Source of the DNA: Hydractinia symbiolongicarpus
Lineage: Eukaryota; Cnidaria; Hydrozoa; Anthoathecata; Hydractiniidae
Length of the DNA stretch: 64,000 bases
NCBI RefSeq assembly: GCF_029227915.1
Contig: NC_079885.1
Span: forward strand, 24,863,001 to 24,927,000
Direction: 5' to 3'
In this document: positions 40,201-49,929 of the stretch, in pieces
How the letters are laid out: every line of letters begins with the position of its first letter
How positions within the stretch are numbered: position 1 is the first letter of the stretch
Position numbers and translations under genes: made by a program
The notes under the pieces: generated by a model
Seen by the model: the letters and a program-made list of their open reading frames with translations, nothing else
The model's database searches: none
Told to the model about the DNA's origin: nothing

Positions 40201-43200
40201 TAAATTATTGATTACTTTTACCCCTAGCAGAGAGAATTACTTACATTTTAGAATTTGAGGTTTCATTGGTGCATGCCGAAAACGAAACAAGGAAAGAATT
40301 TCCGCGTAAATGCCGGCCACGTGATGCATGCGATCATGTGATTTTTCCAGATGATTTCTTGGATTCTCTCAACAGTAGGAAATTTATAGCATTATTAATT
40401 TTACTTAACTCTAACACTGTTGTTTCAGCTAGCGAGATTTCGAAAACTCAGACTGCGCATGTCAAAAAAACAAAATTAAAATAAGGACTGGGGCGAGATG
40501 CGCCTAAAATTAAACAAATTTTAGGGCATTTTAATCAGATAAACCAAATTAAGGAATTGAAATTAAGTGGTTTAAATAAAATATAGCCCTATACCAATAA
40601 AATTAATTTAAATACAAAGTCATTCGTTGTTGCCTAGCTAAAAGAAAACAAAAACTTTCACCCTCCGATTTGAAGACTATGGACACCATGCCAACATAAA
40701 GCAAAATATTTTCAGATACGAAGTTATCCCATAGATAATTTTTATAGAAATCATTCTAAGATAGTTGCGAGATTCAAATAAAAAAAGAACTGTAGGGGTA
40801 TCAGTACATTACGAATTGATATTGTATCTAACGTTAGCTACTTTTTGTTCAAAATTTTTGTTAAAGTTCAAGATAGCTACTGGGGATTTTCACCTAGCTC
40901 GGTTGAACAAGCTGTGTCGAATACGTGGAAACACTGCCTGATCGATTGCATATTATCAAAGAGCACATAAAGAACTTGGATATTTTTTTCAGAGCTGATT
41001 TTTACTCTGATCGGGCAGGCATTCATCCAAAAACATTCTGTCACTCGTGCTTTGCTACCATAAGTAATGTCTTAAAACGTGACTCAGCTACCGCTATGGT
41101 GCCTGTTAAATGGTATACGCATAAAGACACCGAGTGCAAAACATGCATACTAGGTGCACAAAAAAGAGAGGTGGCAAACCTATGAAAAGACTTACAGCTT
41201 TGGTAGCTAGATAGCTAGTTTTATTTTTAACTGCATATTAGCCATTACTTTGCAAGATCCTTTAGTCTTTGCATTATTTCAAAGGTGGATTAGCTGGTCT
41301 AGAAAGAAAACGAATTAAACAATTAATTAGCTTACTACATGCATAGTTCATTTTCATTTGACTTTTTGTTAAGCTTACGTTAGTAGTGTATGAGACGCAG
41401 AATCCTTATTTAAATGTACAGAATTGTTTATATAGAATGTAGTTTAGTGTTGTTATTCTGTGAAATATAAGCTTAGTAATCTAAAACAGTTTTAAGCCTA
41501 CAATAAATCATACAGTAGAATATGTCAAAGAAGGAGTTAAAATTTTCTGGTTTTACACTAACTTTATTTGCCAGAATTCAACGCTTTAGCATTCTTTCAG
41601 AAGTACTGATACATATTTTACGTTTTTCTTACCATGTAAATGAGCCTTTCAGCTTTCCAGAAATATATAATACACCAGCCACATAACTTTGCAACGTCTA
41701 CAAAACTAAAAATTAGTTGAAACAAGTTGTCATGTTAATTTTTAAAAAAAGTATGCCTTCAAAACTGCTACAGTATTACTTCAACAGCATGCTTGTCGCA
41801 AAGGAGATGAACGATTTAGCTTCCGGCGTCTTCATATGCTTTGGAAAACTACATTAAATCCACTGAAATAGATTCTATCATGCAAAAGCAATTTCAAAAA
41901 TTTATTACTTATTTATCATGATTGTTTTTATTTGCGCCCGCCATCTTGCGCCTTAATGTGGCCGTAATTATTGACGCATGCGCAGTCTTAGTTTCCGCTC
42001 TGAAACAACCGTGCTAAGAGGATATATAGAAAGGTTTCACTCTTTTATCTTGTAAAATTTTTTACATATTTACAGATTTTTATCTCGTAGAAAATTCATG
42101 ACTTTTTAGATTCAGCATCCATTACCACAGTTGGTCTAAATGTGTCTCATGTCGGGTAAATTTTTATTATTTTGTTGTTAACATGTAATTTCGTGTCCGT
42201 ATTGTATCTAGAAAGGTGTAAGTTGTCTATTCCTCCCAGCCATTAAAGGATAGCCTACTTTGCCAATCAACTGAGAGTTTATTTGTTAAAATTTGTGTTA
42301 CAAAAGATATTCACTTTTTTCTTTCAGAAACACACAAAAGAAAAAAACCAACATAACATCGAATGTATTTTCCATCAAATTTAATATCCCTATTCCCTCA
42401 AAATTTTCATCTCCTGTGGTCATCCATCAATTAGTCTATGATCAGGTAAATGTTATGCTAGCTTTTTTTAATATTGTATATACTTCACAAAGAGGCGTGT
42501 TAGAAGTTGCTTATGACAAAATGTGTTGTATCATTTATTTGTTTTAATTTGTGACAAATTTTATTTCTTTTAATTTAAGACGGCAATAAAAAGAGGAGCA
42601 AGTTTATGGTATTGGAAAAAAAATGGCAGGTGTGGATTTCTTCTCTTACCTAAGTATAAAATAGTTCTTCAAAACAATTGAAAATTTTTTTTTTACTAGC
42701 ATGGGAAGCTGGAAAAATGATGGTTTGGTGACAAATAACAAGACAAATACTTCAATCATTACACATTCTTATCATTTGACAAGTTTTGCGCTGTTAGTCC
42801 AAATAAATGAGTTTGAGGTAAACAAGACCTTATCCTAGATACACGATAGTAATTAAAGTATGTTAATAGTTTTTACACATTCATAATTGATTCCTTATTT
42901 ATCTTTGCAAAGTTTAATTAGATCCGGATGCTGTAAGAGTTAGAAAAAAACCTTCATGTCTAGATTCCTGTCATTCATCAACGAGTGTTATCAATCATCA
43001 CTTACATCGGATGTGGCTTCTCCTTGTTTGCATTTCTTCTCACATTTGGAACGTTGCTGTCCATACAGTAAGAGATGGAAAGTTATTTTTAAATTGTTAT
43101 AGTTTAAGTTGCATTTCAAATACTATATATATGTGTGAAATGAAAAGCTTCAGGAGCTTAAGACGTCAACCTTTTTGTACGCATACAATACACGTATATA

Positions 43201-46200
43201 GTAATTTTAGGATTTCTAAGCCTCGAAGCTAACTGAAACATCCATACATGTTTTAGGACACTTTCTTCTGATCGAACAATCATTCACATGAACTTAGTGG
43301 TTGCACTTGGTATTGGACAAGTGATATTTTTAACTGGTGTTGACAACACAGAGAATACGGTAATAAAATACGAGCAATGACTTCTGCCGTACTTTTTTCT
43401 GTTACTGAAAAAGGTCATATTTTGACCTTCAGTTTCTGAAATTGTCAATCTGTTATCTCACCTATATCATCTGTCATAGCCTGTTTGTCAAATGGTGGCT
43501 GTAATGCTGCATTACTTCTTCACGGCAGCATTTGGATGGATGCTAGCAGAAGGGATACACTTGTATGCTAAAGTCGTCAACGTATTCCAAGATGGTCGAA
43601 GTAGAATGAAGTTTTATTATTGTATTGGCTGGGGTAGGTATTAAAATACAACTAAAAAAATCTTAGTTGACGCTTTACTCATTACCATTATCCGGAGAAT
43701 TTATAAGAGGATTTACGAAACACGAAAAAACATTGTTAGATGCCATGCTAAAATAATAGCACACAAAGGAAACTTTAAGCCTACAATTAACTTGTGCAGA
43801 TCTAAAATCAAAAACGTTATTTGCTGGGTTTAATGGTTGCACAGAAGATAATTAAAAATAAATCCTGGTTTGTCATTAAATGTTTCTAAATGGTAAAAAT
43901 AGAAAAAAAAAGTATTGATCACAATCTTTGAGAATCTCGAACTTGATTTACAGCAACACTCGTTTTTAATTGTAGGATCTCCTGCAATAGTTGTAGCGTT
44001 GTCAGCGGCTGTAAAATCTGATGGTTATGGAACTAAACACGCTTGTTGGATTTCTACAGATGATGGTTTTATATGGGCGTTCATCACACCTGCTCTTCTC
44101 ATCATTTGTGTATGTTATGTTGTAACAAATGCTATTATCAACAAAATTTCTAAGTGAATCAGCACAGCAAACGTAGCTAATATTTTGCATTTTATTATGT
44201 TATTTATTAGGTAAAAAGCATAGACTGACGCCCTTTCCACTTGAACAAAGAACATAGCCTATTTCAGTCCAAACATCTACTCTAAATTATAAATGTGTTT
44301 CGTCGTAGATCAACCTAATAGTGATGTGCGCTGTGTTAAAAGTGTTGATATCTTCTGTTGCTGCACCAACTGAACTCTCAAATAACAAAACCAAAGAGCA
44401 AATCAGGTAATCGTGCTGGTACCAAATGGTGTTTAAAAATGTATACATCTCTATCAGCGTTAGGCTTGCAGCTTATGATTCAGGGAATATTAATGCCATT
44501 GTTCTGACATTTAGTGATCGTAAAGTAGGAACGCAATTAATTTCAATAATATATATCATGTGTTATTAGTATACTTTGCAATTTACAAATACACACATGA
44601 AATTTTTTTTGAAATTTGATGGATATTTTCATATAAAGTGCTCTTCCAAATTAAATTGGAAAAAGTGATCATTAAGTAAGTAAGTAAGTAATAGGAAGTT
44701 TTATTGTCCTAATGGCTGACTCTTTCCTCTCTCCAACTGTAACTATTTTACATTACCGCCAGAGACATGTATTGCATCACTCCAAATTGCTTGCCTGTCA
44801 CAAAAGCCGGGGTTGACAAAACTACATTTAGGGGTAGGTGGAGGCTTAAACCTAAGACGTTATAATTACAAGTCCAATGCGCTACCGCTACACTATCTCC
44901 ACTGATCAAGGGTGCATTTGTGCCAAAACCAAATGGGTTTAGTGTAAACAACAGTGTTTTTAAAAAATTATGTAGTACGGCTGTCTCAGTTCATTCTAAC
45001 GTCGAAGCAATTCAATTGAGAAGTTTCTTTTCCGCTGTGTAAAAGCGTCAGATTATAATCACGGGGTAGCTAATCTTTATAATACTACTAGAGCTGCGTT
45101 GAAAGCAATGGTAATATTAATGCCGATATTGGGAACGACTTGGTTGCTTGGTATGTTTGCAGTAAACGAAGAAACAATCGTATTCCAGTATATATTCGCC
45201 ATACTTAATTCTCTACAAGTATTTTTTTTAATTCTTTTTTTCAATTATATTTTATACTGTTATTGTTTTATCTAATCAAAAATTTGTCTAGTGTGTTTTG
45301 AATGTAATCATGTTTTTCACTTTTTTCAAGGGCGTGTTTATATTCACGTTCTACTGTGTCCTAAACAGAGAAGTTCGAGCAGCGTTGAAACGTTTGCATG
45401 AAAAACATACTTCCAGCAAAGGTCTGTCCAAATCCACAGGAGACGTAAGTAATTCTTCTAATCATTCAAGAAGACAGGTAAATGAGAGATAACGCAAACT
45501 TGGTAGCATGTTACACCGAAAACCCCCAAAAAATAGGGATGGCTAGTGAAATTATCTTGTAATGTGAGCGCAATGATCTTGTCAGAACGTAATCAAAGCT
45601 TATAACCTTTTTATGAACATAATTTTTGCTTACCATGCATTACAAATATGCAAGTTGACAAAAATAAACACCGGTACAAAAAAATTAACTCCAATTAGTT
45701 GATTTGGTGTTCAATAAGTGAAATGAATCTTTTTTGTCTATCCAAGTTCTAGTTGAATTTTTTCTAAAATACTCCATAGTTAATGTAATCTATATATACA
45801 TTCTAGACATCTATCAATGGAGATTTAAAAGAACGGGGAGGAAAGAAGGGCAAGAAAACATCCATCCAAGGTGATTTTTACGTCATTGTTAGTAGCTGTT
45901 ATATTTGAATTCTAACTTAGAAGATGCAAGTTTTTATATTTTTAATTATTTTTTAGTTTTATCATTTCATTTCAAGGTATTGCTAAATTTAATATAAGGA
46001 AACTTGTTTAAACGTTAACAATAAATTTCACCCAAAAGAATACGTTTTTATTAGATTACTTCGAATGGAATGATAAATCTATATTGAAAAATTTCAGCGG
46101 TAGGCAAAGGAAACTGTTATTCTTCTCAATGATAACATAATCTCTTCTTGGATTTTTTGACTCCCTTATCTCTACCTTCTCTTTGTTATATTTCAACTTG

Positions 46201-46551
46201 TTGTTTTTATTTTAGAGGCGCAATCAGAACTCTTCACAAAGGTAGTGTAGTTTCTTTTTCAAAAATATGAAGACTTTGTTAGTTAGCCAATTTTCTATGC
46301 ATTTATTTATGTTTCTACATTCTATTTATTATTTTCGTTTAACCTCTTAGTTGAAATTATTATTGTTTATTGCGCAAACAACTAAGCAAAGCTTTGCCTT
46401 TCTGCAATTGGCATTGAAGTCTAACATACAACGATGTTTCACGTCATTAATTCTTTGTTGCTTCGAAAATGAAAATAAATTTGTGGAAATAATTTTTATT
46501 TAGGGGGCAGCTGAAGATCTAAGCAACAGATATTCTTTGACACCGTGTTAA
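25697..46551 (+). CDS. Adhesion GPCR with TSP1 and duplicated glycine-rich modules (long form)
   Basis: Plasma-membrane receptor of the adhesion GPCR family (class B2). I joined 34 exons with GT-AG borders and consistent phases to a 1392-codon frame. Starts: 25697, 26160, 26526, 26894, 28100, 32065, 32901, 33167, 33925, 34455, 34940, 35565, 35814, 36178, 36754, 37103, 37459, 37825, 39802, 40231, 42110, 42328, 42580, 42700, 42964, 43257, 43480, 43976, 44309, 45092, 45331, 45807, 46216, 46504. Order: signal peptide, TSP1-type repeats, two glycine-rich modules, Thr/Ser linker, GAIN with GPS, 7TM, short tail ending LTPC. The hallmark 7TM motifs WMLAEG (TM3) and SLQGVFIFTFYCVLNREVR (TM7) fix the family. 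The ligand is unknown. The joint from the last TSP1 exon (28288) to 32065 is inferred from phase and the lack of any terminal exon between them. An alternative start lies at 30488. Confidence 0.85.
27907..27926 (+). repeat. 20-base G homopolymer in an intron
   Basis: An uninterrupted run of 20 G on the plus strand inside a GPCR intron. Its length is likely to be unreliable in sequencing. Confidence 0.9.
30259..30318 (+). repeat. AAAT microsatellite
   Basis: Interrupted tandem AAAT/AAAC repeat of about 60 bp in front of the alternative first exon. Confidence 0.8.
30488..31510 (+). other. Alternative first exons of the adhesion GPCR (signal peptide, no TSP1)
   Basis: ATG at 30488 opens MKKIWWIAFLFGLPHLK, a good signal peptide, ending at a GTGAGT donor (30539). 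A 25-nt exon at 31486-31510 (ADQYQGNY) follows a strong pyrimidine tract and ends in phase 1, exactly the phase accepted by exon 32065. This gives a 1201-codon frame lacking the TSP1 repeats. It could equally be the only true start, with the TSP1 exons belonging to a separate gene whose last exon I could not find. Confidence 0.6.
32065..34656 (+). other. Glycine-rich ectodomain module 1 (five exons)
   Basis: Exons 32065-32391, 32901-33020, 33167-33244, 33925-34031, 34455-34656, intron phases 1,1,1,0,1. The first exon is a beta-rich segment with several N-glycosylation sites ending LGGYMGNTTCCPVG; the others are rich in short Gly motifs: GAGHGGTGGGAW, GTGGGVLVIKS, SGGSSGGYIYL, GDGGSGGIIKIN. 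The alternation of Gly-rich turns with short hydrophobic strands suggests a beta-solenoid. No named domain recognised. Confidence 0.75.
34940..37159 (+). other. Glycine-rich ectodomain module 2 (duplicate of module 1) plus a short linker exon
   Basis: Exons 34940-35254, 35565-35666, 35814-35885, 36178-36272, 36754-36940, with the same phases 1,1,1,0,1 and similar sizes as module 1. Aligned motifs: LGGYHSKG, GPGAYG, GGSTC, VGGGVLEIKV, GSSGGTIWIEADF, GDGGVIVLVG. The exon 37103-37159 then adds a Pro/Thr-rich tail. Module 2 has lost many of the glycines of module 1. Confidence 0.75.
38184..38266. repeat. Inverted repeat AAAACGGTTAGTAT / ATACTAACCGGTTTT
   Basis: AAAACGGTTAGTAT near 38184 and ATACTAACCGGTTTT near 38252 are inverted copies (one extra base). 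The stem is related to the longer hairpin at 38545. Confidence 0.5.
38540..38594. repeat. Perfect 17-bp hairpin, 11-nt loop
   Basis: GATACTGACCAGTTTTG at 38545-38561 and its exact complement at 38573-38589 surround an 11-nt loop. Pairing resumes outward for four bases (GAAC/GTTC). It lies in a GPCR intron. Confidence 0.8.
39022..39300 (-). mobile_element. Penelope-like element fragment: GIY-YIG endonuclease
   Basis: Minus-strand frame with PRSLLSGVVYKFSCSDC, then AYVGKSIRNLRVRSCEHLG: the GIY-YIG nuclease of Penelope-like elements (Cys-x2-Cys, Tyr-Val-Gly, Arg, Glu-His). The N-terminal extension of the frame is not recognisable. The RT part is missing here. Sits in a GPCR intron in antisense orientation. 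Confidence 0.8.
40895..41185 (+). mobile_element. RAG1 N-terminal-like zinc-binding fragment (N-RAG/transposon type)
   Basis: Frame 40925-41183 reads LPDRLHIIKEHIKNLD, then IHPKTFCHSCFATI, then VKWYTHKDTECKTC. The pattern HP..FC..C (26-28 residues) W..H....C..C, preceded in another frame by LARLNKLCRIRGN, matches as far as I recall the zinc-binding N-terminal region shared by RAG1 and the N-RAG-type transposon proteins of invertebrates. The change of frame after LCRIRGN and the stop after VANL show it is broken. No catalytic core is seen nearby. It lies in an intron of the GPCR gene. Confidence 0.45.
42964..45444 (+). other. Seven-transmembrane domain
   Basis: Seven exons, 42964-45444. TM1 IPVIHQRVLSIITYIG; TM2 HMNLVVALGIGQVIF; TM3 with Cys and WMLAEGIHLY; TM4/ECL2 with HACW, the usual partner Cys-Trp; TM5 INLIVMCAVLK; TM6 MPILGTTWLLG; TM7 AILNSLQGVFIFTFYC followed by VLNREVRAAL. 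All are typical of adhesion GPCRs and no lesion is seen. Exon 45331 has two usable donors (45445 and 45479), so the tail may vary. Confidence 0.9.
44672..44902 (-). mobile_element. tRNA-derived SINE with TTAC-type tail
   Basis: On the minus strand, 44902-44837 folds like a tRNA: acceptor strands GTGGAG and CTCCAC pair, TAGCGGTAGCGC is an A box, the anticodon region reads ACTTGTAAT (anticodon TGT, Thr) and AGGTTTAAGCC is a decayed B box. An unrelated body follows and ends in (CTTA)n, seen on plus as AAGTAAGTAAGTAAGTA. TGATCA occurs on both sides (44666-44671 and 44903-44908) as a possible target duplication. Sits in a GPCR intron. Confidence 0.7.
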
Positions 46552-46605
46552 ACCAACTATTTTGGTAAATATACGATATAATGTAGAAAAACTCTGAATG
46601 TCAAG

Positions 46606-46611
46606 AATAAA
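46606..46611 (+). promoter_or_regulatory. Polyadenylation signal of the adhesion GPCR gene
   Basis: AATAAA 55 nt after the stop codon at 46549-46551. Confidence 0.5.
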
Positions 46612-49600
46612 TAGGTACCTTGATGTCCTAATGAAACACCATATGGAAGAACATTCACGTAACACCTCACAAATATACTTATGCCTTAAAATTACTAGAA
46701 TATTGTGTTCGTAAATATCCTTAACTGAGAGCGTGAACATAATAACGGCGTTATTTTATAAATTATTTGTTTTGTTTTCTCAATCTGATGGAAAGAAAGA
46801 TACAGCTTTTAAAAAATGCTATTCCCTTGAAGTTAACGATTGATAGTATTATCTTTAAAAGTGTTGTTTGGTGTAGGTATCGGACATGTCATGTAAATAT
46901 ATAATTCTTAACTATGATTAGAAAAGAAATCACAAACAATCAAATTGTTTTTTTCAGTGCTTAAATATAAAGGTGCTTTTTCATAATTCGATGACAATGT
47001 TCTGCAACCTTCTCCAGTGATTTTAGACTCTTAACTGAACGGTTGTGCACTTATTGCAATCGAGTTGTGCGTCCTAAGATTTGAATCCAGTTGTGAGTTT
47101 TAAGATTCAAATTTATTCTCCGCATAAACTTTACGTCACAAAGTGACATAGTTTAAAACCCAGCGTTTGACATTGTGGTGAATTTTGACGACGGCTTGTA
47201 AGGGACTGGAATTATAAAAAGAAATTGAGGGTTGTATATCGCAATGCGTCTTAAGTTATTTTGTTTGTTGGTAAACTTGAATTTCAAGCAAAGTATTTAA
47301 AATTGAACTGACAATGAAGAAGAGATGTTTTTGTGGAGAAGTTATGTAGTGTGGATTGGTCATGCATTGATAGATAGCTACATCAGTAAAAGAGAAAGTT
47401 CGCTTTGACCAACAAGCAAAGACAACAAGAAGGAATGTATTACTTATAATAAATAAATAAAAAGTGACCGATAAAACGTTTGTATGAATGGTATTGTTTC
47501 AGTATATTGACTCTTTTTTAAGTCAACGCAAATATTTTTCCGTATTTAAAAGTCGATTAAAAACTCAAATGATGGATCAGGAGTATCGGCGACTTAGAAA
47601 GTTGTACTCATCAGAGTTTTACGAGTTTTTTAAAAAGGCCAAAGTTTAATGACCGGTTGGACAACTCAATAAAAAATTCTTTGTGAGGAAAAAACTTACT
47701 TTTATTTATAAATAAATACAAAATACAAATATGGTAGACAGTGATGAAGTGTTAACACTATTAACATTGTGTGTATTTCACAACTTAGTGATATTTTATA
47801 TTTTTCTATTCCAAAGTTGTTTTAATGAAAAATATTCTCAAAATGCAATTTCTCGCACTTATCTAAAGTTGATACCGTAGATTTATTTAACTTGATCCAA
47901 TTTTTATCTTATCGTGGTAACATCCAAATACCTTCCGAGTAGGAAATTGGAAAAGTGCTAGAAAATGAAAACAATAACGTAGTTATAACTGTCATCACAG
48001 GATATACTAGGGAAACTCTCCCCTCGCTATTTTTACCCCCACAAACTGAAAGCACAGCTTTTGTTAAAACCCGATAAGGGACAAATGTATGACAAATTTA
48101 AAAGGATACTTCCATGGTAAATAAGCTGTATTTTTACACCGTAGCTAAAACTTTTTTAAATTACATATTATATTATATCTGAATGAATTACATGCAGTTG
48201 TACACTTACATGTACTATTATGGTAAGAAAATCAAATGGATGTCCTTTAAATCGATCTTGAAAATTCTGGAAATTCCATGTTATAAATCTTGTCATAAAT
48301 TGATTATTCGAATATGACTTTCAAATATAAAATGGAGCACACTAATGAAGGGAAGCATCAATCAAATGTTGTTGCATTTGTTAGATAAAATCTGGATTAA
48401 AGAGTTTACCGTTTAACTAACTGTATATCAGCCAGAGGAAATGTTGTTAAATGCAGAAGCCCACAATCATGACATACCCTGTTTGACACGAGGATTCAGT
48501 AGACAACTTTATCTCCGTCATCATCTGCATTTTTTTTCACCTCACATTTAAGGTGACTCTTTAAAACTGTCACATGTTCTAGCATACATAATAAGACCGT
48601 GGCTAATTGTTGTTTACAATACAAATACAACGAAAACGTGTGTTATGCTGTTTCTCAATTCAAACAAAGTTGATGAAGTTTTTAAGTTTAAGCCTGTCTG
48701 ACTTTAAAAAATCTCAGTAAGTACAGTCCGGTACAAAAATCCGGTATCTCTTGTTTGTGGGTTTAGCCTAAGGGTGACCACCCAAACTTAAGATTCCTTG
48801 GTAACATTAATTCCAGACTAGAATTTATAGCCCCACTCCCTTGTCTTAATGTTCCTATTTGGCAAAATGAAAATTGATTTTAGCTAAGGCCTTACGTACA
48901 TAAGAATGAGGCATACATCGCCATTCCTCTAATTTATTGTAACCGAAAAAATAATTAATTTTGGAGGGTCGCACTGATGTAGGAAATAAATCCTGATAAA
49001 CAACCATAACACATATGCATTACGTTTTTTTGCAAGTTATACATCAAGGAAAATTTCACTTAGTCCCACTGAAATGGAGGGGAAAAAATACCAGCATTTT
49101 TTTAATTTTCATCTGCAGATACATTCGCGGTTTACTGCATGGCAAACAACAAATGGTTCATCGATTATTTGTTACGGGCACAATGGCCATTAAAATACGA
49201 TTTTCCTAAAAACCAGGGAGTTGCTCAATCGAAAATCTCATTATTGATTAAAGTGAATTTAATTTTTATGTTGAGTTTTGGCTATCTAGCTAGTTGCTAG
49301 CTCTGGCTAAAAAAAAAAAAAGTAGCCATATGCAGTTTGACTTACAACAAAGTTCTTAATCAATAATTCCTATACCAAATGCAGTTAGTTACGTCTTTTT
49401 ATTACTGTCATTAAAACTTATTTTACAAAATAAAATGGCAGAGTGATTGTTTTACCTGTGTTTTTTTGTAAACCAAAGTTGCGATAGAGTTTTTTTGGAA
49501 AAGGGTATTACGCCTAACACATGTGCGACACGGTTTACCTATACTAAGCGCGAAGAACAGTGTTAACAACGGATTGAATTCTGTGTTTCTTTTTAAACTA

Positions 49601-49650
49601 AAACTAAAATGAAGTTTTTTTGAAAAAAGTATTACTCTCCTATAGGGATG
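46612..49650. other. Intergenic, no gene recognised
   Basis: AT-rich, no domain-bearing frame on either strand. A small AAAT-type stretch lies near 47448-47460. Confidence 0.4.
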
Positions 49651-49740
49651 TGTCCCCAGGGGCTTTTGCCTTTTTGACATCGAGAACGCCGTCAAGTAAC
49701 CGCTGGCGGCTTTGACATAGGCAACGAGCCCTGGGGACAG
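49651..49740. repeat. Imperfect palindrome with TGTCCCCAGGG ends
   Basis: TGTCCCCAGGGGCTTTTGCC at 49651-49670 is mirrored by GGCAACGAGCCCTGGGGACA at 49720-49739, with a weaker inner arm (TTTTTGACA / TTTGACATA) and a GC-rich centre (CGCCG ... CGCTGGCGGC). Probably one end or all of a small foldback DNA element. Confidence 0.55.
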
Positions 49741-49929
49741 GTGTATGTATATATACGTCTGTACACTTACTCAGCCCGGTGTCACGATTAAGTATTAAAC
49801 TTTCACGGAAACATATTCTGCAAAAGAAAATAATATTGATTGATTGTTGTTTGATTGTTGTAAGACTTCCCTTGTGCGAACAAAGGGCATAATGAAAACC
49901 GAGGTCAAAAACTTCCATTCTTCTATTTC

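Larger units (their letters stand above)
37459..42817 (+). other. Thr/Ser linker, GAIN region and GPS (cysteine-free)
   Basis: Exon 37459-37592 is a Thr/Ser-rich stalk. Exons 37825-38001, 39802-39910, 40231-40374, 42110-42155, 42328-42445, 42580-42629 and 42700-42817 form the GAIN region. The 46-nt exon at 42110 is the only one found that joins phase 1 (40374) to phase 2 (42328). The GPS reads ASLWYWKKNG, SMGSWKNDGL and SYHLTSFALLV: the cleavage triad HLT and the two Trp remain but all four Cys of the canonical C..W..C..C.C.HLTSFA pattern are replaced. Cleavage ability is unknown. Confidence 0.75.

Noticed and set aside
40374-42328. Direct splice from 40374 to 42328 in the GPCR
   Set aside because: The phases do not match (1 versus 2); the 46-nt exon at 42110-42155 resolves this.
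44837-44902. Functional tRNA-Thr gene
   Set aside because: The B box is degraded (GGTTTAAGCC), arms mispair and a SINE body and tail follow.
45065-45091. Acceptor at 45070 (ggggtag) for the TM6 exon of the GPCR
   Set aside because: It would create an immediate TAA stop; the acceptor at 45091 keeps the frame and the TM6 start.
49423-49918. Two overlapping 90-codon minus-strand frames
   Set aside because: They cover the GC-rich palindrome and flanks; no domain or splice context.
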